DNA of 19,288 nt, taken from Asaia bogorensis (GTDB lineage Bacteria; Pseudomonadota; Alphaproteobacteria; Acetobacterales; Acetobacteraceae). A model generated the notes under the pieces. The model was not told where the DNA came from and did not search any database. It saw only the letters and a program-made list of their open reading frames with translations. Shown one piece after another: positions 6,493 through 13,654 of this stretch (within the stretch, counting starts at the first letter, position 1; every line of letters starts with the position of its first letter). The position numbers and the translations under genes were made by a program. The stretch lies in NCBI GenBank assembly GCA_945873675.1, contig CAMCEP010000017.1, positions 1 to 19,288 on the forward strand. Direction: 5' to 3'.

Positions 6493-6750
6493 TCACGCGG
6501 TGATTGGCCCGCCGCATTTTTCCGGGCGGAATTTGCGTTCGGTGGAGGCTGGAAATTTTGCGAGCTTATCCGCCGGACGGATCGGGCGGCGCAGCAATTC
6601 ACCGCCGCAATTTGGGCAAAGCTCGCCCGGCAATTTGGTGCGCGCGCAATCCACGCACCAGGTGCATTCAAAGGAACAGATCAGCGCATCGCGGCTTTCC
6701 GGCGGTAGATCGCGCCCGCAGCATTCGCAATTGGGTCTCAGTTCCAGCAT
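6493..6750 (-). CDS. DUF1272 small zinc-ribbon protein
   Basis: An 85-aa cysteine-rich protein of the DUF1272 family; function unknown. It opens MLELRPNCECCGRDLPP, with further pairs in CSFECTWCVDC and CPNCGGELLRRPIRP, the pattern of a double zinc-binding site. The frame is open further upstream, but the ATG at 6750 is chosen because family members begin there and AGGAG lies about nine bases upstream; the upstream part reads as out-of-frame DUF2798 sequence. It follows the DUF2798 gene by 13 bases and precedes ridA by 15. Probably cytoplasmic; it could bind zinc, nucleic acid or a partner protein. Confidence 0.88.
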   Translation of the reverse strand: MLELRPNCECCGRDLPPESRDALICSFECTWCVDCARTKLPGELCPNCGGELLRRPIRPADKLAKFPASTERKFRPEKCGGPITA

Positions 6751-6763
6751 CGGTTTTCTCCTG

Positions 6764-7006
6764 TCACGGCGGCGCGACAATGCGCGCGACAATCCGCCGC
6801 ACGATCGGCAGCACCACCAGCACGGTCGGGAAGGCGATGACCCAGGAAGAAAGCCAGGCAATCGGCCAACGCGCCAGAAATTCTGGCCCCGGCCCCAAAG
6901 CGAGCACCGTTGAGATGCCGGAGATCATGATGGTCATGATCCCGGACAGGATGAAGCCCGTCACCGGCAGCATGAAGCGCGCCGGCAGGCGGCGGTCGCC
7001 CGCCAT
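6764..7006 (-). CDS. DUF2798 small membrane protein
   Basis: An 80-aa protein with two predicted membrane helices (about residues 12-35, PVTGFILSGIMTIMISGIST, and 46-70, including WLSSWVIAFPTVLVVLPIV) and basic ends, matching the DUF2798 family. The positively charged N-terminus (GDRRLPAR) and C-terminus (RRIVARIV) suggest both face the cytoplasm. Function unknown. The ATG is 2 bases after the fumarase stop and its ribosome site GGAG overlaps the end of that gene, so the two are likely translated in coupling. Confidence 0.82.
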   Translation of the reverse strand: MAGDRRLPARFMLPVTGFILSGIMTIMISGISTVLALGPGPEFLARWPIAWLSSWVIAFPTVLVVLPIVRRIVARIVAPP

Positions 7007-7008
7007 GC

Positions 7009-8670
7009 TTACTCCAGCCCCTCATAGAAATCATTGCCCTTGTCATCCATGACGATGAAGGCAGGGAAATCCTCAACCTCAATCCGCCAGACAGCTTCCA
7101 TGCCAAGTTCGGGATATTCCAGTACTTCCACCTTCTTGATGCAGTCCTGCGCGAGCCGCGCGGCGGGGCCGCCGACGGAACCCAGGTAGAAGCCGCCATA
7201 TTTCTTGCAGGCATTCAAAACGGCCTTGGAGCGATTGCCCTTAGCCAGCATCACCATGGAACCACCAGCGCTTTGGAAGGCTTCCACATAGGAATCCATC
7301 CGCCCCGCCGTGGTGGGGCCGAAGGAACCGGTCGCCATGCCGGTCGGTGTTTTCGCTGGGCCCGCGTAATAGACCGGGTGATCCTTCATGTATTGCGGCA
7401 GGCCCTGCCCGGCATCGAGCCGTTCCTGCAATTTCGCATGCGCAATGTCACGCGCCACCACCATGGTGCCGGTCAGGCTGACCCGCGTTTTCACCGGGTA
7501 TTTGGAAAGGGTGGCGCGGATATCGCTCATGGGGCGGGACAGATCAATCTTCACCACCTCGCCATTCAGAATATCGGCAGTCGCTTCCGGCAAATACTTC
7601 GCCGGGTCATGTTCCAGATCCTCGACGAAAACACCCTCCGGCGTGATCTTCGCCTTGATCTGACGATCGGCGGAACAGGAAACGCCAATGCCGATCGGCA
7701 AGCTCGCGCCATGCCGCGCGAGGCGCACCACGCGCACATCATGGCAGAAATACTTGCCGCCGAATTGCGCGCCAATGCCAAGGTTTTGCGTGAGCTTATG
7801 CACCTCCGCTTCCAGCTCCGTATCGCGGAAGGCATGGCCGGAAAGATCGCCCGAATTCGGCAACGCATCCAGCCATTTCGTGCTGGCCAGCTTCACGGTC
7901 TTGAGTGTTGCTTCCGCGCTGGTGCCGCCAATGACAATCGCCAAATGATAGGGCGGGCAGGCGCTGGTGCCGAGGGTCTTGATCTTCTCTTCCAGAAACG
8001 CGAGCAGCTTCGGCTTGTTGAGCACGGCGCGGGTTTGCTGAAACAGGAAGGTCTTGTTGGCGGAACCGCCGCCCTTCAGCACGAACATCAAATGCAGTTC
8101 ATCGGCGTGGTAGTCGCCGGGCTGCGCCATGATGGAAAACTCAACAGGCAGATTATTGCCGGTGTTCTTTTCCTCATACATCGTGATCGGCGCCATTTGC
8201 GAATAGCGCAGATTGGTTTCTGTATAGGTGCGATGCACGCCGTAAGAAAGCGCCTCTTCCTCATCGCCTTCCACCCAAACGCGCTGGCCCTTCTTGCCGA
8301 AGACAATCGCGGTGCCGGTATCCTGGCACATCGGCAAAACACCGCCAGCAGCGATATTGGCATTCTTCAGCAGATCGAGCGCCACAAAGCGATCATTCGC
8401 ACTCGCTTCCGGGTCCTGGAGAATCTTCGCAAGCTGCGCCAGATGCGCCGGGCGCAGCAGATGGGACACATCCTTGCAGGCTTGGAAAGCGAGCGCTTCC
8501 AGCGCGGCGGGCTTCACCTTCAAAACGGTCTTGCCATCCACCTGCATGGTTGAGATGCCATCAATCGGCAGCTTGCGCCAGGGCGTGGTATCGGCACCGA
8601 GCGGAAACATGGGTGAATAGCGGAAATTTTCCGGGCGCGCCGGGGCGGCGGCATCAAGCGGCGGTGTCAT
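7009..8670 (-). CDS. fumA: Fumarate hydratase class I, [4Fe-4S], fused alpha/beta form
   Basis: Interconverts fumarate and malate in the TCA cycle; 553 aa, the normal length for the single-chain, oxygen-sensitive class I enzyme. Three cluster cysteines are seen in their usual settings: C115 in LPMCQDTGTA, C238 in SACPPYHLAIVIGGTSAE and C332 in GVSCSADRQIKAKI. The C-terminal domain carries PTGMATGSFGPTTAGRMD and a KGNRSKAV motif expected for the beta half. The ATG at 8670 is preferred over a longer in-frame start at 8766, because it matches the family N-terminus and has GGAG about 12 bases upstream. It heads the run fumarase, DUF2798, DUF1272, RidA and VOC. The symbol follows common use; fumB is an equal alternative. 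Confidence 0.95.
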   Translation of the reverse strand: MTPPLDAAAPARPENFRYSPMFPLGADTTPWRKLPIDGISTMQVDGKTVLKVKPAALEALAFQACKDVSHLLRPAHLAQLAKILQDPEASANDRFVALDLLKNANIAAGGVLPMCQDTGTAIVFGKKGQRVWVEGDEEEALSYGVHRTYTETNLRYSQMAPITMYEEKNTGNNLPVEFSIMAQPGDYHADELHLMFVLKGGGSANKTFLFQQTRAVLNKPKLLAFLEEKIKTLGTSACPPYHLAIVIGGTSAEATLKTVKLASTKWLDALPNSGDLSGHAFRDTELEAEVHKLTQNLGIGAQFGGKYFCHDVRVVRLARHGASLPIGIGVSCSADRQIKAKITPEGVFVEDLEHDPAKYLPEATADILNGEVVKIDLSRPMSDIRATLSKYPVKTRVSLTGTMVVARDIAHAKLQERLDAGQGLPQYMKDHPVYYAGPAKTPTGMATGSFGPTTAGRMDSYVEAFQSAGGSMVMLAKGNRSKAVLNACKKYGGFYLGSVGGPAARLAQDCIKKVEVLEYPELGMEAVWRIEVEDFPAFIVMDDKGNDFYEGLE

Positions 8671-8699
8671 TGGCCTATTCTCCAACCAGCAATTTTCTC

Positions 8700-8720
8700 G
8701 CGGCGCGAAGGCCGCTTTTT
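8700..8720 (+). terminator. Terminator-like hairpin on the plus strand between two minus-strand genes
   Basis: GCGGC (8700-8704) pairs with GCCGC (8711-8715), followed by five T residues on the plus strand. No plus-strand gene ends here, so if it works it would stop antisense transcription; on the minus strand the hairpin has no T-run. Confidence 0.3.
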
Positions 8721-8742
8721 CGGAAACCCTATTACCAGCAGC

Positions 8743-8756
8743 GGCGGAAAACCGCC
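8743..8756 (-). other. Hairpin just after the FAD oxidoreductase stop
   Basis: A perfect GGCGG/CCGCC stem with a four-base loop lies 6 bases beyond the stop codon. With no T-run it is not a classical terminator; it could stabilise the 3' end or mark partial separation from the fumarase operon. Confidence 0.3.
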
Positions 8757-8762
8757 AAACCT

Positions 8763-10070
8763 TCAATCCCTGGCATCACGCAAGCGATTCTGCGCCATGG
8801 TCCAGGCAATGCCGAAGGCGCGGAATTCATGGCCCGCAATGCGGCGAAGCTTCTTTTCCACCGGCGCCGCAATATCGGCCAAGGCCGTGCCATTGCTCGC
8901 CTTGGCCAATTCACGCCCGAGTGCGGTCGCCAAAGCCACACCGCGGCCATTGCAGCCGGTCCAGGTCAGCACGCCGGGGGCCAATTCATAAACATGCGGC
9001 ATCTTGTCATCGGTGGCGGCGACATAGCCCCACCAGATATAATCGAATTGTACATCGCCAATTTGTGGAAATACGCGCTTCACCCGTTCCGTAATGCGCG
9101 CGCGAATTCGCCCTTCCCAGCCAAAGGGCACAATCAAGCCGCCACCCGTGACCAGCCTTCCATTCGCATCGAAACGATAGAAATACAGATCGCCCTGCGT
9201 GTCCGAAAGCGCATGCCCCTGCGGCAGAATGGATTTGCGCACATTATCAGACAGCACCGAAGTACCCATCTGATAGGACCGCACAGGCACAATGCTGTGC
9301 TTCAGCCCCGGCCAGAAATCGCCCGTATAGGCATGGGTTGCGATGATCACGCGTTCCGCATGCAACACGCCGCGCGGCGTTTCCACCGCCCAACCGCCCG
9401 GCACCTGCCGGATGGCGCGCACGGGGCTGCCGGTATGCACCACCGCCCCCGCGCGTATCGCCGCCGCTGCCAGGCCGCGCGCATAACCCAGCGGATTGAT
9501 CCGCCCGCCGGTCTTATTCTCCCACCCGCCATGCCAATAATCCGTGCCGGCGAGGGAGGCCATTTCCGCGCGATCCACCATGCGCACCGGGGCGCCTCGG
9601 CGGCCCCATTGTTCCACGCGCGATGCCGCCACCTTCATGCGTGAAGCCCGATGCGCCGGCTGGATCCAGCCGTTTTGAACTGCCTCGGCCTGGATGTCGT
9701 GCTTGCGGATCAGGTCAAACACCAGGGACGCGCTGTCACGGATCAGCCCGACCAATTCTTCGCCCTTGTCGCGGCCGCCATGCTCCCGCGCAACACTCGC
9801 CACAATGGCATCGGGGTCAAGGCGCGACATATTGGGAATGACTTGCCCATTATTGCGCCCCGAAGCGCCCCAGCCGATTTCCGCGCCTTCCAGCACCGTG
9901 ACCGGCACGCCCGCTTCGGCCAAATGCAACGCGGCCGATAGCCCGGTGAAGCCAGCGCCCACCACGGCAACGCCAGTGCGCGCTTCGCCCATCAGCGGTT
10001 CCGTCGCGGGCGGTGCGGGCGCAGTGGCGGCCCAAAGGCTCGGCGGCATAGGGGTGGAGATGGCATTCAT
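8763..10070 (-). CDS. FAD-dependent amine oxidoreductase (DAO family, PuuB/OrdL-like)
   Basis: A 435-aa flavoprotein of the D-amino-acid-oxidase/glycine-oxidase superfamily, closest by motif to the gamma-glutamylputrescine oxidase (PuuB/OrdL) group. SLWAATA near residue 11 and the dinucleotide-binding GAGFTG (38-43) in AVVGAGFTGLSAALHL are typical. They are followed by IGWGASGRNNGQ, which in this group lies against the flavin. The C-terminal WTGCNGRGVALAT region contacts FAD. It probably oxidises a secondary or primary amine to an imine and releases hydrogen peroxide or passes electrons on; the substrate is not known. Its start overlaps the end of the EamA transporter gene by 4 bases, so both are made together. 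No puuA, puuC or puuD is seen in the window. Confidence 0.88.
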   Translation of the reverse strand: MNAISTPMPPSLWAATAPAPPATEPLMGEARTGVAVVGAGFTGLSAALHLAEAGVPVTVLEGAEIGWGASGRNNGQVIPNMSRLDPDAIVASVAREHGGRDKGEELVGLIRDSASLVFDLIRKHDIQAEAVQNGWIQPAHRASRMKVAASRVEQWGRRGAPVRMVDRAEMASLAGTDYWHGGWENKTGGRINPLGYARGLAAAAIRAGAVVHTGSPVRAIRQVPGGWAVETPRGVLHAERVIIATHAYTGDFWPGLKHSIVPVRSYQMGTSVLSDNVRKSILPQGHALSDTQGDLYFYRFDANGRLVTGGGLIVPFGWEGRIRARITERVKRVFPQIGDVQFDYIWWGYVAATDDKMPHVYELAPGVLTWTGCNGRGVALATALGRELAKASNGTALADIAAPVEKKLRRIAGHEFRAFGIAWTMAQNRLRDARD

Positions 10071-10957
10071 GCGCTTTTCCTTCCGGTGAACAGCACCGCG
10101 GCGAGCATCCCGGCAACGGCCAGGCCCGCCCCCAGAATTTGCAGCAGGGAAAGCGGTTCACGCAACCAAAGCCCCGCCAGCAGCAGCGCCACCACCGGCA
10201 CCATGACCGATAGGGTGGCGGCGCGCGTCGCGCCCAAAAGCTCCACCGCGCGGGCGAAGAAGAACATCGCCACACAGCCGAGCACCAGGCCCTGAGCGAT
10301 CAAGTGGAACAGCACCAGGCCCGCCGGCATGGCAAACACCTCGGCCGCGCGCATCGGCAGCCAGAAGGGCAGGATGGCCAGGCCCGAGACAATGGTGATG
10401 GCGGCGGTGGCGGGGATGGCCGGCACCTGCCAGCGGCGCAGCAGCAGCGTGAACACCGCCCAGGTGGCGCCGGAGGCCATCAGCAGCAAATCGCCGCGCC
10501 AGGCGCCGGGGTAATCCCCCATTACGCCATCCCAGCCAATCATCAGAACCCCCATCACCATGGCACCGAGCGCGAGCGCCCGGCCTTGTGTGGGCCATTC
10601 CTTCAACAAGGGTATCGCCAGGACCGCGCCGACAATGGGCGCCGTCATCGGCGCAATCGTCCCACCATGCGATGCCGGCGCATAAATCAGCGCCACCAGG
10701 AACAGCATCAGATTGGGCGCGCCGCCAAACAGCGCCAGTAACAGAATGCGCTTGAGCCCAAGCCGCAGCAGCGTGGCGCGCGCCGCCCAGGCAAAAGGCA
10801 GCAGCGCCATCATGCCAACGCCATAACGAAACGCCGCCAGGTCAAAACTCCCGAAGCTGCCATCGGCCAGCACCGGGCGCGCCACCACCGCATGGCCGCC
10901 CCAGATCAGGGCAGAAGCCAGTCCAAAAGCGAGGCCCAGGATGAGTTTCGGGTTCAT
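10067..10957 (-). CDS. DMT superfamily transporter, two EamA domains
   Basis: A 296-aa inner-membrane carrier with about ten hydrophobic helices in two EamA halves. The first begins FGLASALIWGGHAVVARPVL and the second around LLLMASGATWAVFTLLLRRW, each opening with the small-residue/Trp pattern typical of the family. Such proteins commonly export amino acids or other metabolites. A longer frame starts at 11020, but the ATG at 10957 is preferred because it matches the family N-terminus and has a purine-rich GGGGGG just upstream. Its stop overlaps the FAD oxidoreductase start (ATGA). Together they look like an export-plus-oxidation pair for an amine or amino acid (inference). Confidence 0.88.
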   Translation of the reverse strand: MNPKLILGLAFGLASALIWGGHAVVARPVLADGSFGSFDLAAFRYGVGMMALLPFAWAARATLLRLGLKRILLLALFGGAPNLMLFLVALIYAPASHGGTIAPMTAPIVGAVLAIPLLKEWPTQGRALALGAMVMGVLMIGWDGVMGDYPGAWRGDLLLMASGATWAVFTLLLRRWQVPAIPATAAITIVSGLAILPFWLPMRAAEVFAMPAGLVLFHLIAQGLVLGCVAMFFFARAVELLGATRAATLSVMVPVVALLLAGLWLREPLSLLQILGAGLAVAGMLAAVLFTGRKSA

Positions 10958-10978
10958 GACCCCCCTTTGCACCCAACC

Positions 10979-11051
10979 CGGTTGCAGGGATAGGCCGGAA
11001 AGCCGCGGCGCTTCCCTCAATCCGCCACCAGGGTTACAGCAGGTGCAACCG
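10979..11051. promoter_or_regulatory. Divergent intergenic region with inverted CGGTTGCA / TGCAACCG
   Basis: The 110-base gap between the divergent EamA and flavin-reductase genes holds CGGTTGCA (10979-10986) and its exact reverse complement TGCAACCG (11044-11051). The first lies within an odd-length palindrome, CAACC-C-GGTTG (10974-10984). These could be operator half-sites for a shared regulator. No confident -35/-10 boxes were identified. Confidence 0.25.
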
Positions 11052-11067
11052 CAAGAAAGGCTTTCGC

Positions 11068-11700
11068 ATGTTCTACGAACCGCATCTTGGCCATGGCCTG
11101 CCGCATGACCCCTTCAAGGCCATTATCGCGCCGCGCCCGATTGGCTGGATTTCCAGCCTTGATACGCAAGGCCGACCCAATCTGGCGCCCTATAGCTTTT
11201 TCAACGCCGTGCATTCCAGCCCGCCCATGCTGGCTTTCACCAGCGAAAGCATGAAGCACAGCGCCGCCAATGCCGTCGCCACCGGGGAATTCGTCTTCAA
11301 TCTCTGCACCCGGTCCTTGTTTGATGCGATGAACATTTCCTCAGACACGCTGCCGGAAGGTGTGAGCGAATTCGAAGCCGCCGGGCTTGCTACCGCACCC
11401 TGCCGCATTGTGAAGGCGCCGCGCGTGGCCGCCGCGCCGGCCGCTTTGGAATGCAAGGTGACGCATTCCATGCAATTGCAGGATATGCATGGCGCGCCAG
11501 TCAAGGGCTGGATCATCATCGGCCAAGTGGTCGGCGTGCATATAGACGAGGCGTTTATCACCGATGGCCGGTTTGACACCGCCAAGGCGCAGCCGCTTGC
11601 GCGCTGCGGGTATCGCGATTACGCGGCGGTGACGGAAATGTTCGAAGCACTGCGCCCTACCGATGGCGGCGGTTATGCGCTGGGGCAGAAGGATAAGTAG
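11068..11700 (+). CDS. Flavin reductase-like FMN-binding protein
   Basis: A 210-aa split-barrel flavoprotein of the flavin reductase/DIM6-NTAB family. Residues 21-42 (APRPIGWISSLDTQGRPNLA, then PYS) form the FMN-binding strand-turn typical of the group, followed by FFNAVHSSPPML and the SAANAVATGEFVFNL segment. The function may be an NAD(P)H:flavin oxidoreductase, or a protein that uses bound FMN in another reaction; the sequence does not decide. AAAGG lies about eight bases before the ATG. The gene diverges from the EamA-FAD oxidoreductase pair and converges on thiL with only six bases between stop codons. Confidence 0.88.
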   Translation: MFYEPHLGHGLPHDPFKAIIAPRPIGWISSLDTQGRPNLAPYSFFNAVHSSPPMLAFTSESMKHSAANAVATGEFVFNLCTRSLFDAMNISSDTLPEGVSEFEAAGLATAPCRIVKAPRVAAAPAALECKVTHSMQLQDMHGAPVKGWIIIGQVVGVHIDEAFITDGRFDTAKAQPLARCGYRDYAAVTEMFEALRPTDGGGYALGQKDK

Positions 11701-11706
11701 CGCCGC

Positions 11707-12672
11707 TTAGAAATGGCTCCAGCCGCCTTGCGGTAGCGTGATGGCGGCACCGGAGGCGTCACGCACCACAACGCCTTCACCCGCAATGAAGCGCCCAAGC
11801 CGCGCCACCGGCACGCCGGCCTTGATGCTGGCGGCCTGCACGGCTTCTGCATCTTCCGGCGCGGCGGCGAAAAGCAATTCATAATCATCGCCGCCGGTCA
11901 GGATCAGCGGCAGCAGCGCGGCATCGGCAGCAAGCGCGGCGCGCGCAGCGGCGGAAAGCGGTATAGCATCAGCGATAATCTCCGCCCCGCACCCCGCCGC
12001 GCGGCAGAGATGCCCCAAATCCTGCACCAACCCATCCGAAACATCCATCGCCGCCCGCGCCACGCCGCGCAGAGCCTGCCCCAAGGCCAAGCGAGGCTCT
12101 GGCAGCCGGTAGCGCCGCGCCAAATGCCCATCCGCAGCACCAGCCAGCTTGCCTTGCAGCACACGCAACCCCAGCGCACCATCGCCAATGCTGCCAGAAA
12201 CCCAGACATCATCGCCAATCCGCGCGCCGCGCCGATGCAAAGCCTGCCCCGGCGGCACGACCCCGATAATGGTCAGCGAAAAACAGGCGGGGCCGGGTGT
12301 TGCCACCGTATCGCCGCCCAAAACCGCTATGCCGAAACGCTGCTGATCTTCGGCCAAGCCCGCAACGAAATCCGCAATCCAAGCGTCAGGCGTGCCGCGC
12401 GTAAATGCCGTGGTCATCAGATACCCGAGCGGCGCCGCCCCCATCGCCGCCAGGTCAGACAGATTCACCCGCAGCAATTTGCGCGCAATCATGCCGGGCG
12501 GATCATCGGGCAGGAAATGAACACCTTCCACCAGCGCATCCGCTGCCAGCACCAATTGCTGCCCAGCGGGCGGCGTCAGCAGCGCGGCATCGTCACTCAG
12601 ATCCAGCGCGCCATCACCCGCCAGCGGGCGGAAATGCCGCGCGATCAGGGCGAATTCGCGGGGCAGGCCCAT
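11707..12672 (-). CDS. thiL: Thiamine-monophosphate kinase
   Basis: Phosphorylates thiamine monophosphate to thiamine diphosphate using ATP, the last step of cofactor synthesis; 321 aa, usual for the family. The N-terminus FALIARHFRPLAG is followed by the Mg-binding DLSDDAALL (D27-D28), LAADALVEGVHF (D45, H52), RVNLSDLAAMGA (N70-D73) and GGDT (119-122). The second domain carries VWVSGSIGDGALGL and AMDVSDGLVQDLGHL. It starts 8 bases after the nusB stop and is the last gene of the operon. The nusB-thiL pair downstream of ribH is a common proteobacterial arrangement. Confidence 0.95.
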   Translation of the reverse strand: MGLPREFALIARHFRPLAGDGALDLSDDAALLTPPAGQQLVLAADALVEGVHFLPDDPPGMIARKLLRVNLSDLAAMGAAPLGYLMTTAFTRGTPDAWIADFVAGLAEDQQRFGIAVLGGDTVATPGPACFSLTIIGVVPPGQALHRRGARIGDDVWVSGSIGDGALGLRVLQGKLAGAADGHLARRYRLPEPRLALGQALRGVARAAMDVSDGLVQDLGHLCRAAGCGAEIIADAIPLSAAARAALAADAALLPLILTGGDDYELLFAAAPEDAEAVQAASIKAGVPVARLGRFIAGEGVVVRDASGAAITLPQGGWSHF

Positions 12673-12680
12673 GGCGCGCT

Positions 12681-13175
12681 TCAGGCGCCCGGTGCGAAAT
12701 CCGCTGGGCGCAGCCGGTGCGCCAGCGTATCCAGCATGCCATTGGCGTAGCGCGTTGCTTCTTCATCCAGGAAGCCCGCCGCGATATCCAGATATTCGTT
12801 GATCACGACCCGCGCCGGCGGTTCATGCGCCTGCATCAATTCGCCGGTGGCAGCGCGCAACAACGCGCGCAGCACAGGGTCCAGCCGGTCCAGAGTCCAA
12901 CCCTTTTGCAGACAATCCCTGATCGCAGCATCAGCCACTTCGGCATGATCCGCCACCTGCTTCAGGATCGCTTGGAATAGCGGAATATACGCTTCCGGCA
13001 CGCCGCCTTCTTCAAATTCAATCGGGCCGGCTGGCGCGCCGATACGGTGGCGGATGAATTGATCCGCAACGGTCTCCACACTCTCACCCGTATGCTCACT
13101 TTGGAATAGTGCCTGCACCGCAGCAACGCGGGCGCCGGTACGTGGGCGCGCAGGCGCGCGCCTTTCGGCTTTCAT
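12681..13175 (-). CDS. nusB: Transcription antitermination protein NusB
   Basis: An RNA-binding factor that with NusE (S10) recognises boxA in rRNA antitermination; 164 aa, all-helical. Recognised from ARVAAVQALFQSEHTGES at the N-terminus and the C-terminal block LDRLDPVLRALLRAATGEL, ARVVINEYLDIAAGF, and YANGMLDTLAHRLRP. The N-terminus has a basic Arg/Ala/Pro-rich extension (residues 1-14) often seen in alphaproteobacterial NusB. The ATG overlaps the ribH stop by 4 bases (ATGA), indicating coupled translation. Confidence 0.95.
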   Translation of the reverse strand: MKAERRAPARPRTGARVAAVQALFQSEHTGESVETVADQFIRHRIGAPAGPIEFEEGGVPEAYIPLFQAILKQVADHAEVADAAIRDCLQKGWTLDRLDPVLRALLRAATGELMQAHEPPARVVINEYLDIAAGFLDEEATRYANGMLDTLAHRLRPADFAPGA

Positions 13176-13654
13176 GCCAGCCCCCAGCCCCGTGCCAGCG
13201 CGATTTGAGAAACCAAAGCATGGGCGGCTTCCATGCCCTTATTCATGCGGTCAGCGCGCGAACGTGCTTCAGCCTGCGCCAGATTGTCCACTGTCAGTAA
13301 ACCAAAGCCAATCGGTGCGCCGCTTTCCACGGAAATATCCATCACTCCCTTGCAAATGGCTGCGCAAATGAAGGTGTAATGATCCGTCTCACCCTGCACC
13401 ACGCAGCCCAGCAGCAAATAACCATCCCAGCGCCGCCGGGCCTTCATCGCCATCCGCAATGCCGCCGGCAATTCAAACCCGCCCGCGACATCCACGGTTT
13501 CAACTTCCGCCTTCAAATCCTGAAACACTGCCATGGCACCAAGGCGCATGCCTTCGACAACATTGCGGTAATAGGGCGCCTGGATCACCAGAATGCGCGG
13601 CGCGTCACCCTGCAAAAGCGCGCGGCCCCGTTCAGGGGAATCAATCGTACTCAT
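13172..13654 (-). CDS. ribH: 6,7-dimethyl-8-ribityllumazine synthase
   Basis: Condenses 5-amino-6-ribitylaminouracil with 3,4-dihydroxy-2-butanone 4-phosphate, the step before riboflavin synthase; 160 aa. The substrate-binding GGFELP (58-63) and the GCVVQGETDHY loop (83-93), with the catalytic His at 92, are intact, as is the C-terminal FGLLTVDNLAQAEARS region. Both ends overlap neighbours by ATGA (ribBX upstream, nusB downstream). A short polar N-terminal extension precedes the first strand RILVIQAPYY. Confidence 0.96.
   Translation of the reverse strand: MSTIDSPERGRALLQGDAPRILVIQAPYYRNVVEGMRLGAMAVFQDLKAEVETVDVAGGFELPAALRMAMKARRRWDGYLLLGCVVQGETDHYTFICAAICKGVMDISVESGAPIGFGLLTVDNLAQAEARSRADRMNKGMEAAHALVSQIALARGWGLA

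Noticed and set aside
7273..8553. A 426-codon open frame on the plus strand
   Set aside because: Antisense to the class I fumarase, whose cluster cysteines and motifs are intact; the product has no domain features.
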